64,000 nt of DNA, from NCBI GenBank assembly GCA_018873245.2, contig JAEMBT020000003.1, positions 2,375,843 through 2,439,842 of the forward strand, in the 5' to 3' direction. How positions within the stretch are numbered: the first letter of the stretch is position 1; the number at the start of each line of letters is the position of its first letter. The translations under genes were made by a program, and so were the position numbers. The notes under the pieces were generated by a model. That model was not told where the DNA came from and ran no database searches. It saw only the letters and a program-made list of their open reading frames with translations. Of the stretch, positions 35,501 through 45,649 are shown piece by piece. The stretch is from Archegozetes longisetosus. Lineage: Eukaryota; Arthropoda; Arachnida; Sarcoptiformes; Trhypochthoniidae.

Positions 35501-36034
35501 ATGATTTTATAAATCATAACATCGAAACAGAATTTTGTCTCGATGAATAAGTCTAGCTCATTTATTGATAAAATTTCCTTATTCCTCATTATTCAGTCAA
35601 CCAAAGGTAGAATAAAAATGGAAAGAATTGGTTACTACGAGAATCTTAATACTTATGTTTATGGAAAACTTGAAACTGACGACAATACTATACCTAAATA
35701 TTTGTATACAATTCGACATATCTACAGAAGTGAGTTCGATCCTTCGGATTCTAATATCAAATGCTTCCATGTTCTCAGAAACGTAGAGGCCGTTCACAAT
35801 CATTTTCCATTGAAATGTCTGGGAAGAGAGGGATATCATAATTGTATTGGATACTTGACAAGTTCTACTAAGCAAAGTTATTTAATGCATTTCAGAACGA
35901 ATAAAGATTATCCTGACAAATGTGATAAAGAAGATAAGAAGAAATGTGCTGTTAATGACACAATTATGTGGAAATACTATGAAGAATTGAACCAAAATAT
36001 GAAGCATGTCCTAAAAAATATTTTCAATACTTAG
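23536..36034 (+). CDS. Glycosyltransferase family 92 (DUF23) protein, 4 exons over 12.5 kb
   Basis: Exons are 23536-24023, 31725-32145, 32193-32432 and 35597-36034 (528 aa). Introns of 7.7 kb, 47 bp and 3.2 kb are all GT-AG with matching phases (2, 0, 0). Exon 1 encodes a type II signal anchor (KVLLIVLLILCVLIRF) and the family segment IYWQEMFINESFKLFLFNAY. Exon 2 gives LLWFD, VRLIEWLEILKILGADKVYF; exon 3 gives TLTLPYKQPN, NDCLY and the metal-binding FDIDQIIVP (D361, D363). Exon 4 gives YLYTIRHIYRSEF, EAVHNHFPLKC and LMHFR. The protein should be a Golgi glycosyltransferase adding a sugar (galactosyl in characterised members) to glycans. The stretch between exons 3 and 4 is shorter than I expect, so a small in-phase exon may be missing. 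Confidence 0.82.
24093..24335 (-). mobile_element. Candidate tRNA-derived SINE in GT92 intron 1
   Basis: This GC-richer island in AT-rich intron sequence contains, on the minus strand, GGTTCGAATCTC, a near-perfect pol III B box. About 30-40 nt before it lies GGTGCAGCGACTATGAGAG, an A-box-like stretch. The remainder (AACGGTCAACCGCTGAAGAAG and GGCGATGTGCTGGCCACATG) could be the SINE body. No clean cloverleaf forms, so it is not a functional tRNA. It could alternatively be a LINE 3' end. Confidence 0.4.
24938..25257. repeat. Foldback MITE, GTTCGGCAAAATAGTTG ends
   Basis: GTTCGGCAAAATAGTTGAAA at the left and TTTCAACTATTTTGCCGAAC at the right are inverted termini of an element of about 320 bp. 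A second, partial copy begins AATTCGGCAAAATAGTTG at 26268 and shares the GATTCATTGTTT and CATCTTCTAG interior. That copy is cut by the MITE at 26463. Confidence 0.7.
25485..26123. repeat. Palindrome of ATAACGC units with nested MITE
   Basis: The left arm carries repeated AAAATAACGC/AATAATGC units (25485-25600) and the right arm the inverse GCGTTATTATT units (26050-26123). The middle contains a second, independent palindrome at 25685-25922 with termini ATATCGTAAGTTGCATATTA and the inverse ATTTACGATAT, rich in TTAAGCCGTTTCCTTATTAG. A small element therefore appears inserted inside a larger one. Confidence 0.65.
26268..26462. repeat. Partial second copy of the GTTCGGCAAAATAG MITE
   Basis: Matches the 24938-25257 element from its left end through the CATTGTTT / CTTCTAGTGCATCATC interior. 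It is followed immediately by the hAT-type MITE at 26463. This is a nested or truncated copy. Confidence 0.5.
26463..26706. mobile_element. Short hAT-type MITE with TAGAGCTCGAACAT ends
   Basis: It begins TAGAGCTCAAACATGTAAACC and ends ACATGTTCGAGCTCTA, the same terminus as the hAT element at 5359-6186, with the same ACCCGT-rich subterminal sequence. Inside, TACAGTTG and CAACTGTACGGG form a further inverted pair. At 244 bp with no coding capacity it is probably mobilised by the same transposase as the 5359 element. Confidence 0.7.
26707..27537. other. GT92 intron 1 sequence, nothing firm
   Basis: AT-rich intron. A pogo-like terminus may begin at about 26893 (ACAGTCAATCCTCTTTATAA) but no partner end was found. 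Confidence 0.4.
27538..27749. mobile_element. Tc1/mariner-type MITE, copy 1 (212 bp)
   Basis: TIRs of about 30 bp begin CAGGGTTATCAACAATTGAC and end TAATTATTGATAACTCTG, directly flanked by TA on both sides, the Tc1/mariner target duplication. The open frame at 27553-27741 is a shadow of the element. The second copy at 27896 lies in the opposite orientation. Confidence 0.8.
27896..28097. mobile_element. Tc1/mariner-type MITE, copy 2 (inverted)
   Basis: Same element as at 27538-27749, reversed, 146 bp away. Ends are CAGGGTTATCAACAATTAGC and CAATTGTTGATAACCCTG. TA follows the right end and TG precedes the left end. Confidence 0.8.
28098..29956. other. GT92 intron 1 sequence, nothing recognised
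   Basis: About 1.86 kb of AT-rich intron. An imperfect inverted pair lies around 28970-29060 (CTTAGTCGATTAAAGTCG, ACTTTTTACTAGATGACTCG) and 29440-29530 (its inverse), suggesting an old MITE of about 0.55 kb. There is no coding sequence. Confidence 0.4.
29957..30412. mobile_element. MITE with GGGTTCCACGTCTTTGCT ends
   Basis: Inverted termini GGGTTCCACGTCTTTGCTCC and GGAAGCAAAGACGTGAAACCC are about 456 bp apart. The subterminal match is long (ACCTCTACGTCCAACGAC against GTCGTTGGACGTAGAGGT). No transposase. Confidence 0.7.
30481..30642 (+). pseudogene. Helix-turn-helix transposase fragment
   Basis: The frame reads NRNRLLVLYECGIKSVKK and then SLSTIYDHLKRFQSVSG, the pattern of an N-terminal paired/HTH DNA-binding region of Tc1/mariner-like transposases (VLYE.G.S....A...ISRSTVY..LKRF). 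A stop ends it and no catalytic part follows. It lies in GT92 intron 1. Confidence 0.45.
30643..31214. other. GT92 intron 1 sequence, nothing recognised
   Basis: AT-rich intron without features that I can support. Confidence 0.5.
31215..31674. mobile_element. pogo/Tigger-type MITE before GT92 exon 2
   Basis: It begins CAGTAGACACACGATATTTA and ends ATAACGGGGTTCTACTG; CAGTAGAACC-type ends flanked by TA on each side are typical of pogo/Tigger elements. The interior has repeated TATTTTGAAATA motifs in both orientations. It ends 50 bp before the splice acceptor of GT92 exon 2. Confidence 0.65.
32508..32562. repeat. Minisatellite of ATTAGAT/ATTAGATGTT units
   Basis: Seven or so degenerate 7-10 bp units (TATTAGATATTAGATGTTAG and variants) in GT92 intron 3. 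Confidence 0.8.
32563..34103. other. GT92 intron 3; GC-richer island 33010-33400
   Basis: Most is AT-rich. From about 33010 to 33400 base composition rises (CCGAGATGCC, TGAGGCCGTTAGAC, GGTGTCGAGACCGTATCCAC), unlike the surrounding intron. It resembles a retroelement tail but has no identifiable domain, B box or ends. Confidence 0.35.
34104..35234. mobile_element. pogo-type MITE interrupted by a hAT element
   Basis: The left end TAGTGAAACCCGTTTAATATC and the right end GATATTAAACGGGCCTGACTG are inverted and each is flanked by TA. Excluding the 34384-34904 insertion and its duplication it would be about 600 bp. No coding region is evident. Confidence 0.6.
34384..34904. mobile_element. hAT element (521 bp) with perfect 8-bp target duplication
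   Basis: It starts TAGGGTGACCACCTCTGTCT and ends CAGGACGGGTAGTCACCCTA. GCGATGTG flanks it perfectly on both sides (34376-34383 and 34905-34912). It has no transposase. An intact duplication implies a recent insertion. It shares ends with the remnant at 20713-21144. Confidence 0.88.
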
Positions 36035-39000
36035 AACACAACACTTTTGCTATAATTTCAGCATTTAAATTTCACTATTTTGCTGTAGTATTTTAAAAGA
36101 TTAAAACAGATTTCCTCAGAATGACTGAATATTTTTCAACTAAATACTTTATCAAGAAGGGCTAATGTTTATCGATATATATAGTTATACAATAAAGGAA
36201 TTGTAATGTTTATTATACGTCTGTACGCGTATGTGTTTTATGACACACACTTATGTCCCAGTGGTCATCGCACTGTATAGTCAGTTCTAACTTGACTACT
36301 TTAGCTGTCGAAAAAAGACGAGTGACTACTTTGGTCATCAAAAGCTTAACATATCACCATTTTCAATTCGAATAAGTCATCTGTCGAAAACAAATAATAA
36401 ACTTCTTGAGGAAATTTTAATTCGAGTCACTGGTATTGGGCTAACTAACATAAAAATTAGGTTTTCAAGAGAATACTTGAAAAATTAATCCAAAATCAGT
36501 TATTCTTATTTCACAAATATATTTCGCTATATGATAGATTTTCTTACAATGAATATATTACGATAAATATTATATAGATCGAAAGAGATCGTGGATTTAA
36601 TAACCAGAGATTGAAATTTATAGAACTTAGAATTTGCAAGAATAAAATGGATTATCAGACTCATAAATACTAAAAAATATTATTTAAAAATCGGACTTCT
36701 TATTCATGTTTTTTGGAAGTTTCAATCAAAAATTTTAGCTAATAAATAACAAAGGTTTGGCTAATAAAAAGTGTGAATCCATTGAAAATTGATATTTAGA
36801 TAGTTTTAGTCGTTTTGAAAATCTTTTGAAATTTCAAATTTTTAATTGACTATTTATTAATTTTTAAAAATTCTTAAGTTTAAATTATAATTTCAATTTG
36901 AATAACGAATGAATAATGAGAATAAATGAGTTCTAAGTAATAACATCTAATGAATCTAATTTTAATAAAGTTCGGGTTTAGGGTTCAACTGTAGAAAAGT
37001 GATCAGCTTTTAGAACCTGTGTTTATGTTAATTTTGGATGAAATTTCATGATTTTATTCAGTTAGATAAAGCTTAAATTGATTTCAAACAATTCGGTCCA
37101 AAAAATCAATTTAATAAAATCTATAAGTAAACATTAAGACTTTTTGAACACTATTCATTATAATTTTAACTAAACTTTCAATTCTTATTAAATCTTAACA
37201 GTTGAAAATTATTCTGCTCATTATTGATACTTGAAGGGCTTATACAGTATAGGTCGATTTAAGTACTGAAAACATGTTCTTGCCTTGAGTGACACATTGC
37301 ATACTGTCGTAGAAACTACAATAGTGAAACGGAAAATTATATATATATATATATTTGATACTAAAAACAATATTGAGATGCGAATCTCATCAGAAAATAA
37401 TTTTGTTTTGGAAAATGAGCTTTTAAAGAAACCAACACAGTGAAACTCTCTTATAGCTTCAGATATGGTTTTATTTTAGCTTGAATATTTTATGAGTCCG
37501 CGAAAAGGCATTAACTATGCGGCCCAGGTTACAGTGATGACTGAATTAAAGGAAGGCTACAAAAATAGTAGAAATTCTATATAAATAATATATCATTGTT
37601 TATTAAATTTGAAAAATTTGAAGCTCAACTATAAAATACCTAAAGAACACATTTACAGTATTACCTCTTTAGTATTTACTTGAAGGGTCTGTAAAATTTA
37701 CTAAATAATAACGAGGCTAAATACAATCAAGATACCTATAAATATCTCAGAATTCAAATTTTCTATTGAGATTTAAGTTTACTTTATAGCAAAGATTGTT
37801 TAACAGAAAGTCAACTGATAGCAAATTGTTATAAAAGTTATTAATTCGTCTGAAAGTAATTGAGGATTCACTTTTGTTTGAGGTTTTTGTTTTTAGTCAC
37901 ATATATCTCGTCCATTAATGTCCAATGCCTTGAAAGCATTGTCAGAAACTGATTTACGGTAGAAAATATTCATTTATCTGTTGCAGCATATCTAGCACTT
38001 CAAAACTTGGTAGCTTTTTCAAATTCAATCTGCTTGAATTTTTAGAGTTTTTGTTCATTTTTATTCAAAAATAATGCAAGTAAATAATATGAGATGCGCT
38101 TTTTTATTATAGTGACTGAAAAAATAATAACGAGTACAAATTATATCGAGATTAATACTAAAGAGACATTTTCGACATCATTTCAATGGGACTGCTGCAT
38201 AGACTTTGAGTATCACTAATTATAATGAGAGTAAATATTATCGAAGTAAATACTAAAAAGGAAATACTGTACATCATTTTCATTGAGCATGAAGACTATA
38301 AATTAACTACCAATAGCGTTAAAGCCATCGAATACCTGTCAAATATTCTTGAAAATAACAATTGTATGATTAAAATTCTCTACTATTCAGTGGAATACCC
38401 GTTCCCAAAAACTTCAGTCATTTAAGACTATAATATGAAGCTCTTCGTTCGAAATTCAGGTAGATCTGTTAATAAAAGGATCAATTTGAATTGACTGTAT
38501 ATATTTCTCATTTAATCCCATCAACGATAATAAAATGAAGAAAAAGTTGATGAACTGACTCAAAAGTTCCCGAAAATTCCTAAATTTAATGATCCAGTAA
38601 TTGAAGCTAGAGCAACACGAATTATTCAAGTTGATTCCCAGACCGTTAGTCGAAAAATCAAGAGTAAGTTTAAAGTCTTATGACGAATCCATTAAGAGAT
38701 TAGTAAGAGTAAAAAACGTGTAGTAACTTATAATTACATAGAAGAATGTAAAAAAGAGCTAAATATCTTTAATCAAATCGCTTCTATTATTACAAACATT
38801 TTCTAGTTTTAATATTTTCTCTGGAAATCATTCATTCATATTAGGTGCGCAGCTATTTAGCCATCAAATATTTTATGAAATTCGTTGAATCATATCTTTG
38901 AAACAATATTTGAAGTAGTTTTTTATGAGCAAAATAAGGAAAATTTGAATACTCATAACTCCGCCCCCAGGAGGAATTTCGAGAATCTGTTTTCATTTTC

Positions 39001-40143
39001 TTAACCAGTATACTTGGAAGAATATTTTAGGAAATTTTGGTGGGCGTGGCTCAAATTTTTTTGTTGGCGAAGCTTAGACCTGGTTGGAAGTGGGCATGGC
39101 TTGAGACTTTTGCTCGTCAAGTGATACTGATGATAAACATATAGGTATGTAATGGCTTTGCCAGCTTCTCGGGAAAGTAAAAGCCAACCGTGTATATGAA
39201 TTCAAATTGTTCGAAAGATGTTTCAAAATATCTTTAAAGATGTAAAAGTTTCTTTATTTATAAGTACAATCGCTTCACTTAAAACTGGATAATTATGTTT
39301 TTATAAACATAAAAGCATTATATAAGATGTTTAAATTTCAAAAAATTTATTTAAAATATAAAGCGCTTTCCATCGTTTTTCTAATTAATTCATTAGTAAC
39401 TTTAGAACGGTATCTTCAACTTTCTTTGTAAAGTTTAAACACGACTACTTCATAGTCTTTCAATACACATAAGAACGTCAGCGAAGTCTTCTTCGTATTT
39501 TAATGAGAAGGCACAATAACACATGAATACATAAAATAACAATTTATAGAATTTGGCTTTCATCATAACTGTTTCATTGAGTAGTACTTCGCCATATATT
39601 GAGTCAACGTTTCTAACATACTTTCAACTGATTTTCTTGAAGCGATACTAAAATGGTCTTCGCTCTGCCATCGTATAGATGAATGTTGTTAAGAGTGATC
39701 ATTGAATGCTTTTCTCAAATGTCTAGTAAAGTGAGTAAAGAGAGATCAGCTTTCACTTCGTCTGGTATTAAAGTTAAATAAAATATTAATTTCAGATTAT
39801 TGAAGCGCTTTCAAATACCTAATTTTTTTATATTTTGCATATTTTGAGACGAACAATTCTGTTCGTCACGTCTTCTGATTTCTGATAGAGTTATGGGTCA
39901 TTGATTATGAAAATTTCAAATTAACCACAATTTATATCAAATGATTGCTCATATTTGTACTCAAGATTCATTTTTAATTACTTATTGAACTGGAATGAAA
40001 GATTCAGTAAGTTGTTTAAAATGTAAACACTACCCCTTTCTCTGTTATGAGGTAAGGATACTTTTTCAATAACTATTTGATACTTATTTCTGTTTTTTAT
40101 TCCTCGAGAAAAGTTTATATGTGTTTAATAACAATTTATATCA
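36035..40143. other. Intergenic, gene-poor
   Basis: No supported gene. A (TA)n microsatellite lies at about 37339-37353. Small frames exist at 38225-38425 and 38527-38664 (PKFNDPVIEARATRIIQVD, ending at a GTAAGT) but have no recognisable domain. About 38960-39110 contains recurring GGGCGTGGC/GGGCATGGC words. AAGCGCTTTC occurs at about 39361 and 39806. Confidence 0.4.
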
Positions 40144-40186
40144 TAAGCTAGTCTTGATTGGAAGCGCTTTCAATCAAAGACCAGCC
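40144..40186. repeat. Near-perfect 40-bp palindrome centred on AAGCGCTT
   Basis: GCTAGTCTTGATTGGAAGCG and its inverse CGCTTTCAATCAAAGACCAGC form a hairpin without a loop. The core AAGCGCTTTC also occurs at about 39361 and 39806. Confidence 0.6.
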
Positions 40187-40967
40187 GATGATATGATATC
40201 TGTCGATTCTCTAAAATATAATATTTAAATTAAACTAGATAAGAGTATTAAAATTGGTTACTCACCCAAATTTTTTTCAGACATTGAATAATCTTAAATG
40301 ACTGCTAAATGTTTTCAATTTTAATAAGTTAGTTATTTAATTAACAATTAAGCACAAAAATTTTCGTTACATTCAATTAACTAGACTTCTAATAATAGCA
40401 GACAAAAATGAGCACGAATGTTATTAACATAAAAACATGTTTCATTCAAACGTTTAAATAAAACTTTTTATAGAAGTTGAATCTTCAAAATAGTTCCACA
40501 CATGACATCTGGCCTTAAGTTTAAAATCGGACTAATGTGTCTTTTTACTATTCAAACGTCTTTCCCTAGAAAAAAAAGAGAATGCCTAAGACCCATAGAC
40601 TCTGGCCTATTGAAGTCCCCTAACGGTGACCCGCTTAAGTTGTAGCCTAGGACAAGACATTCAATTAGCCGAAATAATTTTTGAGATCAGTGAATCACTT
40701 AGGAAGTTACAGGCTAAAACCAAAGAAGTATTAATAGTGAAAATACTTGAATTTCATTTTAAAATATTAAATAATTGTGGATACGTTGTAAAAAAATTAT
40801 GTATAAAAGCATAGAAATATATAAAAATGTAAAAGATTTGATAATTAAGTTATATTATAAAATAATTAAGGTGTGCTTGAACTATCTTAGTGAAAAATAT
40901 TTTAAAAATGCCAAACCTCATTAATCTTGCTCGCTGTTAATGAATTTCAAAGTCACACAAATCCCAT

Positions 40968-41195
40968 CTAAGGATTCTGTGTAACTTGGAACTTGGATAT
41001 ATGCCGTACATATCTGAGGAACCAAAGAAAGGTCATAAAGTGGGCACAACACTCGACTGTTCTCAGGCCACATTTGCACTGACAGCAGTAGTACAAGACT
41101 GACTCGACACCGCGTTTGGCCATATCTACTAAAACGTAGATATGATATTTTATAGCGGAGCGGTGCCGAGACTGAATCCGCGCTCGAAGGAGCAT
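40968..41195 (-). pseudogene. Transposase C-terminal fragment with SWIM-like zinc motif
   Basis: The minus-strand frame reads RARIQSRHRSAIKYHIYV and later CCQCKCGLRTVECCAHFMT, then WFLRYVRH. C-x-C...C-x-H in a GxRxVxxCAH...W(Y/F)LxYxRH setting is the tail I know from DDE-type transposases of the ISL2EU/Harbinger-like group. Upstream minus-strand sequence (41196-41400) contains stops. The region is GC-richer than its surroundings. A fragment, not a gene. Confidence 0.5.
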
Positions 41196-41402
41196 GGGCT
41201 CTTCAGCTGAAATCCTCAGAGCGCCGGGACCAAGTGGTCCCGTATGTCGAGCTACTTGGTCTCAAATCTCCTCGAGGAAATTTTGTGTTCAAAAGAGTAG
41301 GTGCAAACTTGCTTCAGCTGATAGGAGCCCAAAGATATGTTACGGAGGTCAGTTATATCTAGAATCTTTCTTTTTCTGAAGATTAGAGTCGCATCCGGCG
41401 CA

Positions 41403-42172
41403 TTTTTAGTTTCAGACCCAAAAAGTCATCAAACGCCACATCGAATATTGGACCTTTTAATGCTGATTGCGAATCTCCAGGAGGTAAAGGATTATAAGAT
41501 AAATGATAGAAAAATCTGATCAAAATCTTTAAAACTCTCTTATACTCTACAATACATGCATTGATACATTAATTTATAATAACAGTTTTCAGAGTTTTAT
41601 TCAATGAAATTATTTATTTTTACATTCAGTCGAATTACAAGAACAGATTTCTGTGCAAAAGATATGATTTTTTACATAGACACATACGCATACATTTTCC
41701 TTTGCAATTGCAGATGTTATAACTTTCATGAGATGTTATATCTCGAGCTCTTTGTCTACTTTTAGAGACAGAGGTTCGTGAATCATAAAAAGTTAAAGTA
41801 TTACAAAAACTAACATTTTGTGGAATTATTACATTTTTGATATTTGATGTCATCAGATTTATTGTTCTTGTCTATATATAATCATTCTATGCATTTTGTA
41901 GGTCTTGAAAATCAAAATTTTCTACCGCAGTATAAGTTTCAAATAAGTTTATTTTCATAGAGAAATTTTTAGGATTTGGTTTGATATAACTTTTATCAAA
42001 TCTTAACATAGAGTGGGATAAAATTCCAACAATCCTTAATTCATATAAAGCCAGCCAGAACGTCTGGCTTCGGCTCTAAGGGGAACCTTAACTCTTTTCT
42101 CACTTATTTCAATGATATGAGCCCATAATTCATTTGGCGTCTGACGACTTTTTGAGTTTGAAACTAAATTTA
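41403..42172. repeat. Inverted-repeat element enclosing a CNCKGKC open frame
   Basis: TTTCAGACCCAAAAAGTCAT (left) and the inverse GACTTTTTGAGTTTGAAACT (right) are imperfect TIRs about 770 bp apart. Between them a minus-strand frame (41853-41635) contains YNICNCKGKCMRMCLCKKS, a Cys-rich motif like the CXC tails of some integrases and transposases. No catalytic domain is seen. Confidence 0.4.
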
Positions 42173-42470
42173 TTTTTTATACCGGTAGCCATACTCTCCT
42201 GGAGCCCGGTGGCAATTCCGGAGGGGTTCGATGCCTGAGAAGGAGACCGTAGCCGACTTGTCACTGGAGACCCTCTGCCTAAGTCTCAAGCATAGGCTTT
42301 ATTTATTTTTGAAGTACCGTCCGAGACCCCCTGCCTCTAGCGGATGCCATGCCGGCATAACGCGACCCGGAGCACTTAGCCAGACCTCTTACGAGACCCA
42401 TTGTCTACCGGCACCGCAGAGAGGTGACTTAGGTCACAACCGCTAGCCCGTTCCGATCCTATCAAAATCT
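42173..42470. mobile_element. GC-rich island, candidate tRNA-like SINE or LINE tail
   Basis: An abrupt GC-rich stretch with GGTAGCCATACTCTCCTGG (A-box-like) and, about 35 nt later, GGGGTTCGATGCCTGA (B-box-like), followed by a body with GTCCGAGACCCCCTGCC. The spacing fits a tRNA-derived pol III promoter. It is the most GC-rich part of this gene-poor interval. Confidence 0.35.
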
Positions 42471-44198
42471 ACCCTCTTTTTGGCTGTAACTCTTGGACGG
42501 ATTCATCGATTGACAAAATTCTTTTTATTTCTGAAGTAGGTCTTGGTGCTGTATAATATCTGATATGTTTCGTTAGTGGGCGCGCTTAGGCCATTTTGGG
42601 TATACTTCTTTAATAAATTATTGGTTTTTTCCAAATATTATCTCTCATAAATATTAAGATGTTTGGATAGATTAAAATCAATCCATTACTTCAACTGACT
42701 AATAAGTTGTATTAGATATGAGTCTGATGATTAGTTGGGATAAACTTTTTATTACTCAATATTTAAAGTTCAGGTGTAGTTTCGCGTTATTCGTACGATT
42801 CCTTTCGCGCTCATTATAATTCAAACAGTAATTTATCAAACGATAGTACTTCAAATACAATCATAATTGCCGGCCAATCAAAGTCGTGCATAACCATTCC
42901 TGATTATTGTGAATATAATGTTAAGCTTTACCATAGAATGAATCAACAAATTATTATGATCAAATGTACTGAACACAAAAAGCGAAAAATACTGAAAAGC
43001 AGAGCTCTAAAAACACAGTAACTGCACTGTTTAGTTACCTATGTTTGCCACATTTGCAATATGTCAGGTCACTACGTTGTCTCCGTCTTCCCATACTAAA
43101 CCAATCATATGGTTTACTCAAAACAATTTGAGTCATAGAGGTCATAATGATCATAGGGGTCATAGTGACCATAACAGTTATGGTTTAAATTGTTTTGAGT
43201 AAACGAAACGATTGGTTTGACTGATTGAAGCGTCATAGATATGATTTAATGACATAATATGGAGTTTTGAACGTGTTAAACCAATGATTAACCGTTTTGT
43301 TAAATTTAAATTAATTACGCAACAATTGACCGCTGCCCTCAAACTTTTAGGGCAGTGTAAGCACCCGACAACAGCAAGCAATAGCTGTAACGTAGATAAT
43401 CATTTGACTTCGGCTATTATTTAAACATTGATTAAACTGTCCTTGAGTTATGTTTGAATTTTTCTATGGTAGAAACTTTTGTGTTGAGCAAGAAATATCT
43501 ATGAATTATGCGGTATGCGACCAGACCATATCAAATCTCGAGAGTCAACAATCAAACAGTGAGATAGAAGCTAAAAATGGCCACTTTCGTGTCTTATCAT
43601 ATAAATCGCTGTTAGTTTCTTATAGTTTACTATTTCGTTGCGCAATTCACTCTTATTGTTGGACGTTCTAATAGTAATGAACTGAATTGAAACAAATTGT
43701 TGAAACATTATTTGTTTAACTCTTGCGATAGCGTTCAGAATTGAGTGCTTATCAACTTTAGTTTTATCACTTCGACATCCTAGAGCTTAGTGTAAGTTTG
43801 ACCGATTCCTACTCTCGTTTATATAAAAATTAAGTTAATATTTGGTTTTATCAACACTAAATCATGTACTTATGGAATCAATATATGATTTTTGCTAAGC
43901 TACAAATTTATTACTATGAACAAATAAAACTAATATACATTGCATACCTAATCTTTCGATTTAGTTCAAGTATTTATATTAACTAATATTTAGTTAAATT
44001 TAATTTGAGTAGAGAGATAGTAGTATGCGATTGCTTTTAGCTTTTGAAGTGGTCTACACATACTTATAATGAAATTCCTACATTCTTATCGTTAATCAAT
44101 CGTTAAAAGGTTTAAGAGTCATTGGTTAGAAACACAATCAAATAATAAAGGAACTGATAAAAACTTATTCCGAGAAATTAATTAGATTTTTATTAAAA
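42471..44198. other. Intergenic; MITE 43099-43219
   Basis: AT-rich. An inverted-repeat element lies at 43099-43219 (ACCAATCATATGGTTTACTC against GAGTAAACGAAACGATTGGT), with several GTCATA/TCATAG words in its loop. No gene is supported; the frames at 43178-43381 and 43450-43671 are not protein-like. Confidence 0.5.
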
Positions 44199-45407
44199 AT
44201 GGATACAAGTTCAATATTATGTGTATTTTTATTGTCGTGTTTTACTGAAATCAAGATTCCTAAAGGCTGTCCAACTGATTGTGAATGTTATGAAGCACCT
44301 AAAGGTAAGCGCAAATTTTATCGAGAAACCAGTTCTTAATTTCAAAGTTCTTTGTTATGACTATTAAACTCGTTTAATCAGATGGATATCTATGGAATCA
44401 AAAATCTGAGAGTTTGGTTTGCACAGAGATTCCGACTAAAGAGCAGTTGAAAATTTTTGAACACATCAATGTCAACACATTCGCATTGAAAGGCGTATAT
44501 ATTCATAGTTTGAAAGATAAATACTTTGAAAGTCTTTATATTAATAATATTGTGATAGATGGTGGTGAACAAATCAATAAAATGAATAATTCGTTTCGAG
44601 AGTCAACCTCTCCTTTTAATGGTATTAGTGGAAGTGCTTTACGAGTTTTAACACTAGTTAATATAAACGTTGATAGTCTTGATTGGAAGCCACTGGAGGC
44701 AGCTCAAAGTCTCAGAGCTATTCACATCGAAAAATGTGTTTTAAAAAGTATAGGAAAAGCCGGACTGGGTTCTATGTCAGCCTTAAAAATAATAAGTCTA
44801 ACTATTATTCAATCAAATCTTGAAGTAATAGATGCCTCTGCATTTAAGGGATGGGATAGTTTGAAAATGCTTACAATAAATAATAATTATCTGGAAGATC
44901 TCAAATGGATTTCGGAGAAGTTACCTGAATTATGGTATCTCGACCTAAGAGGCAATTATATTGAAGAAATACATGAAAGTTTCTTTCCCTCATTGCCTAA
45001 ACTTAAAGTTTTAAAACTTGATGACAATAATATAAAAACATTGAACTGGAATATGTTAGAACCATATTTACAAAATATCAAGGAATTCTCCCTTCAAGGT
45101 AATCTAATTGAAGATCTGTTTAAATTTTAGCGCTTGTTCTAATTTGAATTCTTGTATTTGAATAGATAACATTCTTTGCGCTACAAAAGACGTTCAACAA
45201 TTTTATAAAACCTTTTGGAAAAAAAGTGACTTTGAATATCCTAATTTTTTATATTATTCATTGAGAAGCATGAATTGCAAAGACGTGATACATGATGCAG
45301 CAACAGAATTATGCATTTATTTAAAAGACTCAAGTTTTGGAGATGATTATAAATGTCAATATTACAATCGCAAGAAAATCCCAAAATCATCACGTAATTT
45401 GTATTAG
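44199..45407 (+). CDS. Secreted leucine-rich-repeat protein (3 exons)
   Basis: Exons are 44199-44304, 44382-45098 and 45166-45407 (354 aa), with introns of 77 and 67 bp in phase 1. A signal peptide (DTSSILCVFLLSCFTEI) is followed by an LRRNT-like cysteine cluster (GCPTDCECYE). Several LRRs follow, clearest at LPELWYLDLRGNYIEEI and LPKLKVLKLDDNNIKTL. A C-terminal cap carries Cys residues (NILCATKD, MNCKDV, ELCIYL, YKCQYY). It is probably an extracellular ligand-binding or matrix protein, as in other arthropod LRRNT-LRR-LRRCT proteins. There is no transmembrane helix after the cap, so it is secreted rather than anchored. Exon 2 would otherwise stop at 45130; splicing at CAAG/GTAATC restores the cysteine cap. 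Confidence 0.75.
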
Positions 45408-45649
45408 ACTTCTCAGGAAAATTAACAAATGATTAGTAAACTAAACTTAATTCAAGAGTAATACATTAAAATTGCAACTCTCAAACCTCACATTCATTCA
45501 AAATGAATACAAACATAAAACTTTTTACGATTGTTGAGTAAAGAGCAATAATCAGATATGTGACTCTGTTACAAAAGTGACACATTAGAAATTAGATCTT
45601 TCTAACATTAAAGCATATTAGTAATGTGTAAATAGAGACGAGATATCTG

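Noticed and set aside
42231..42446. A 71-codon Pro/Arg-rich frame in the GC-rich island
   Set aside because: Composition effect of the GC-rich repeat; no domain.
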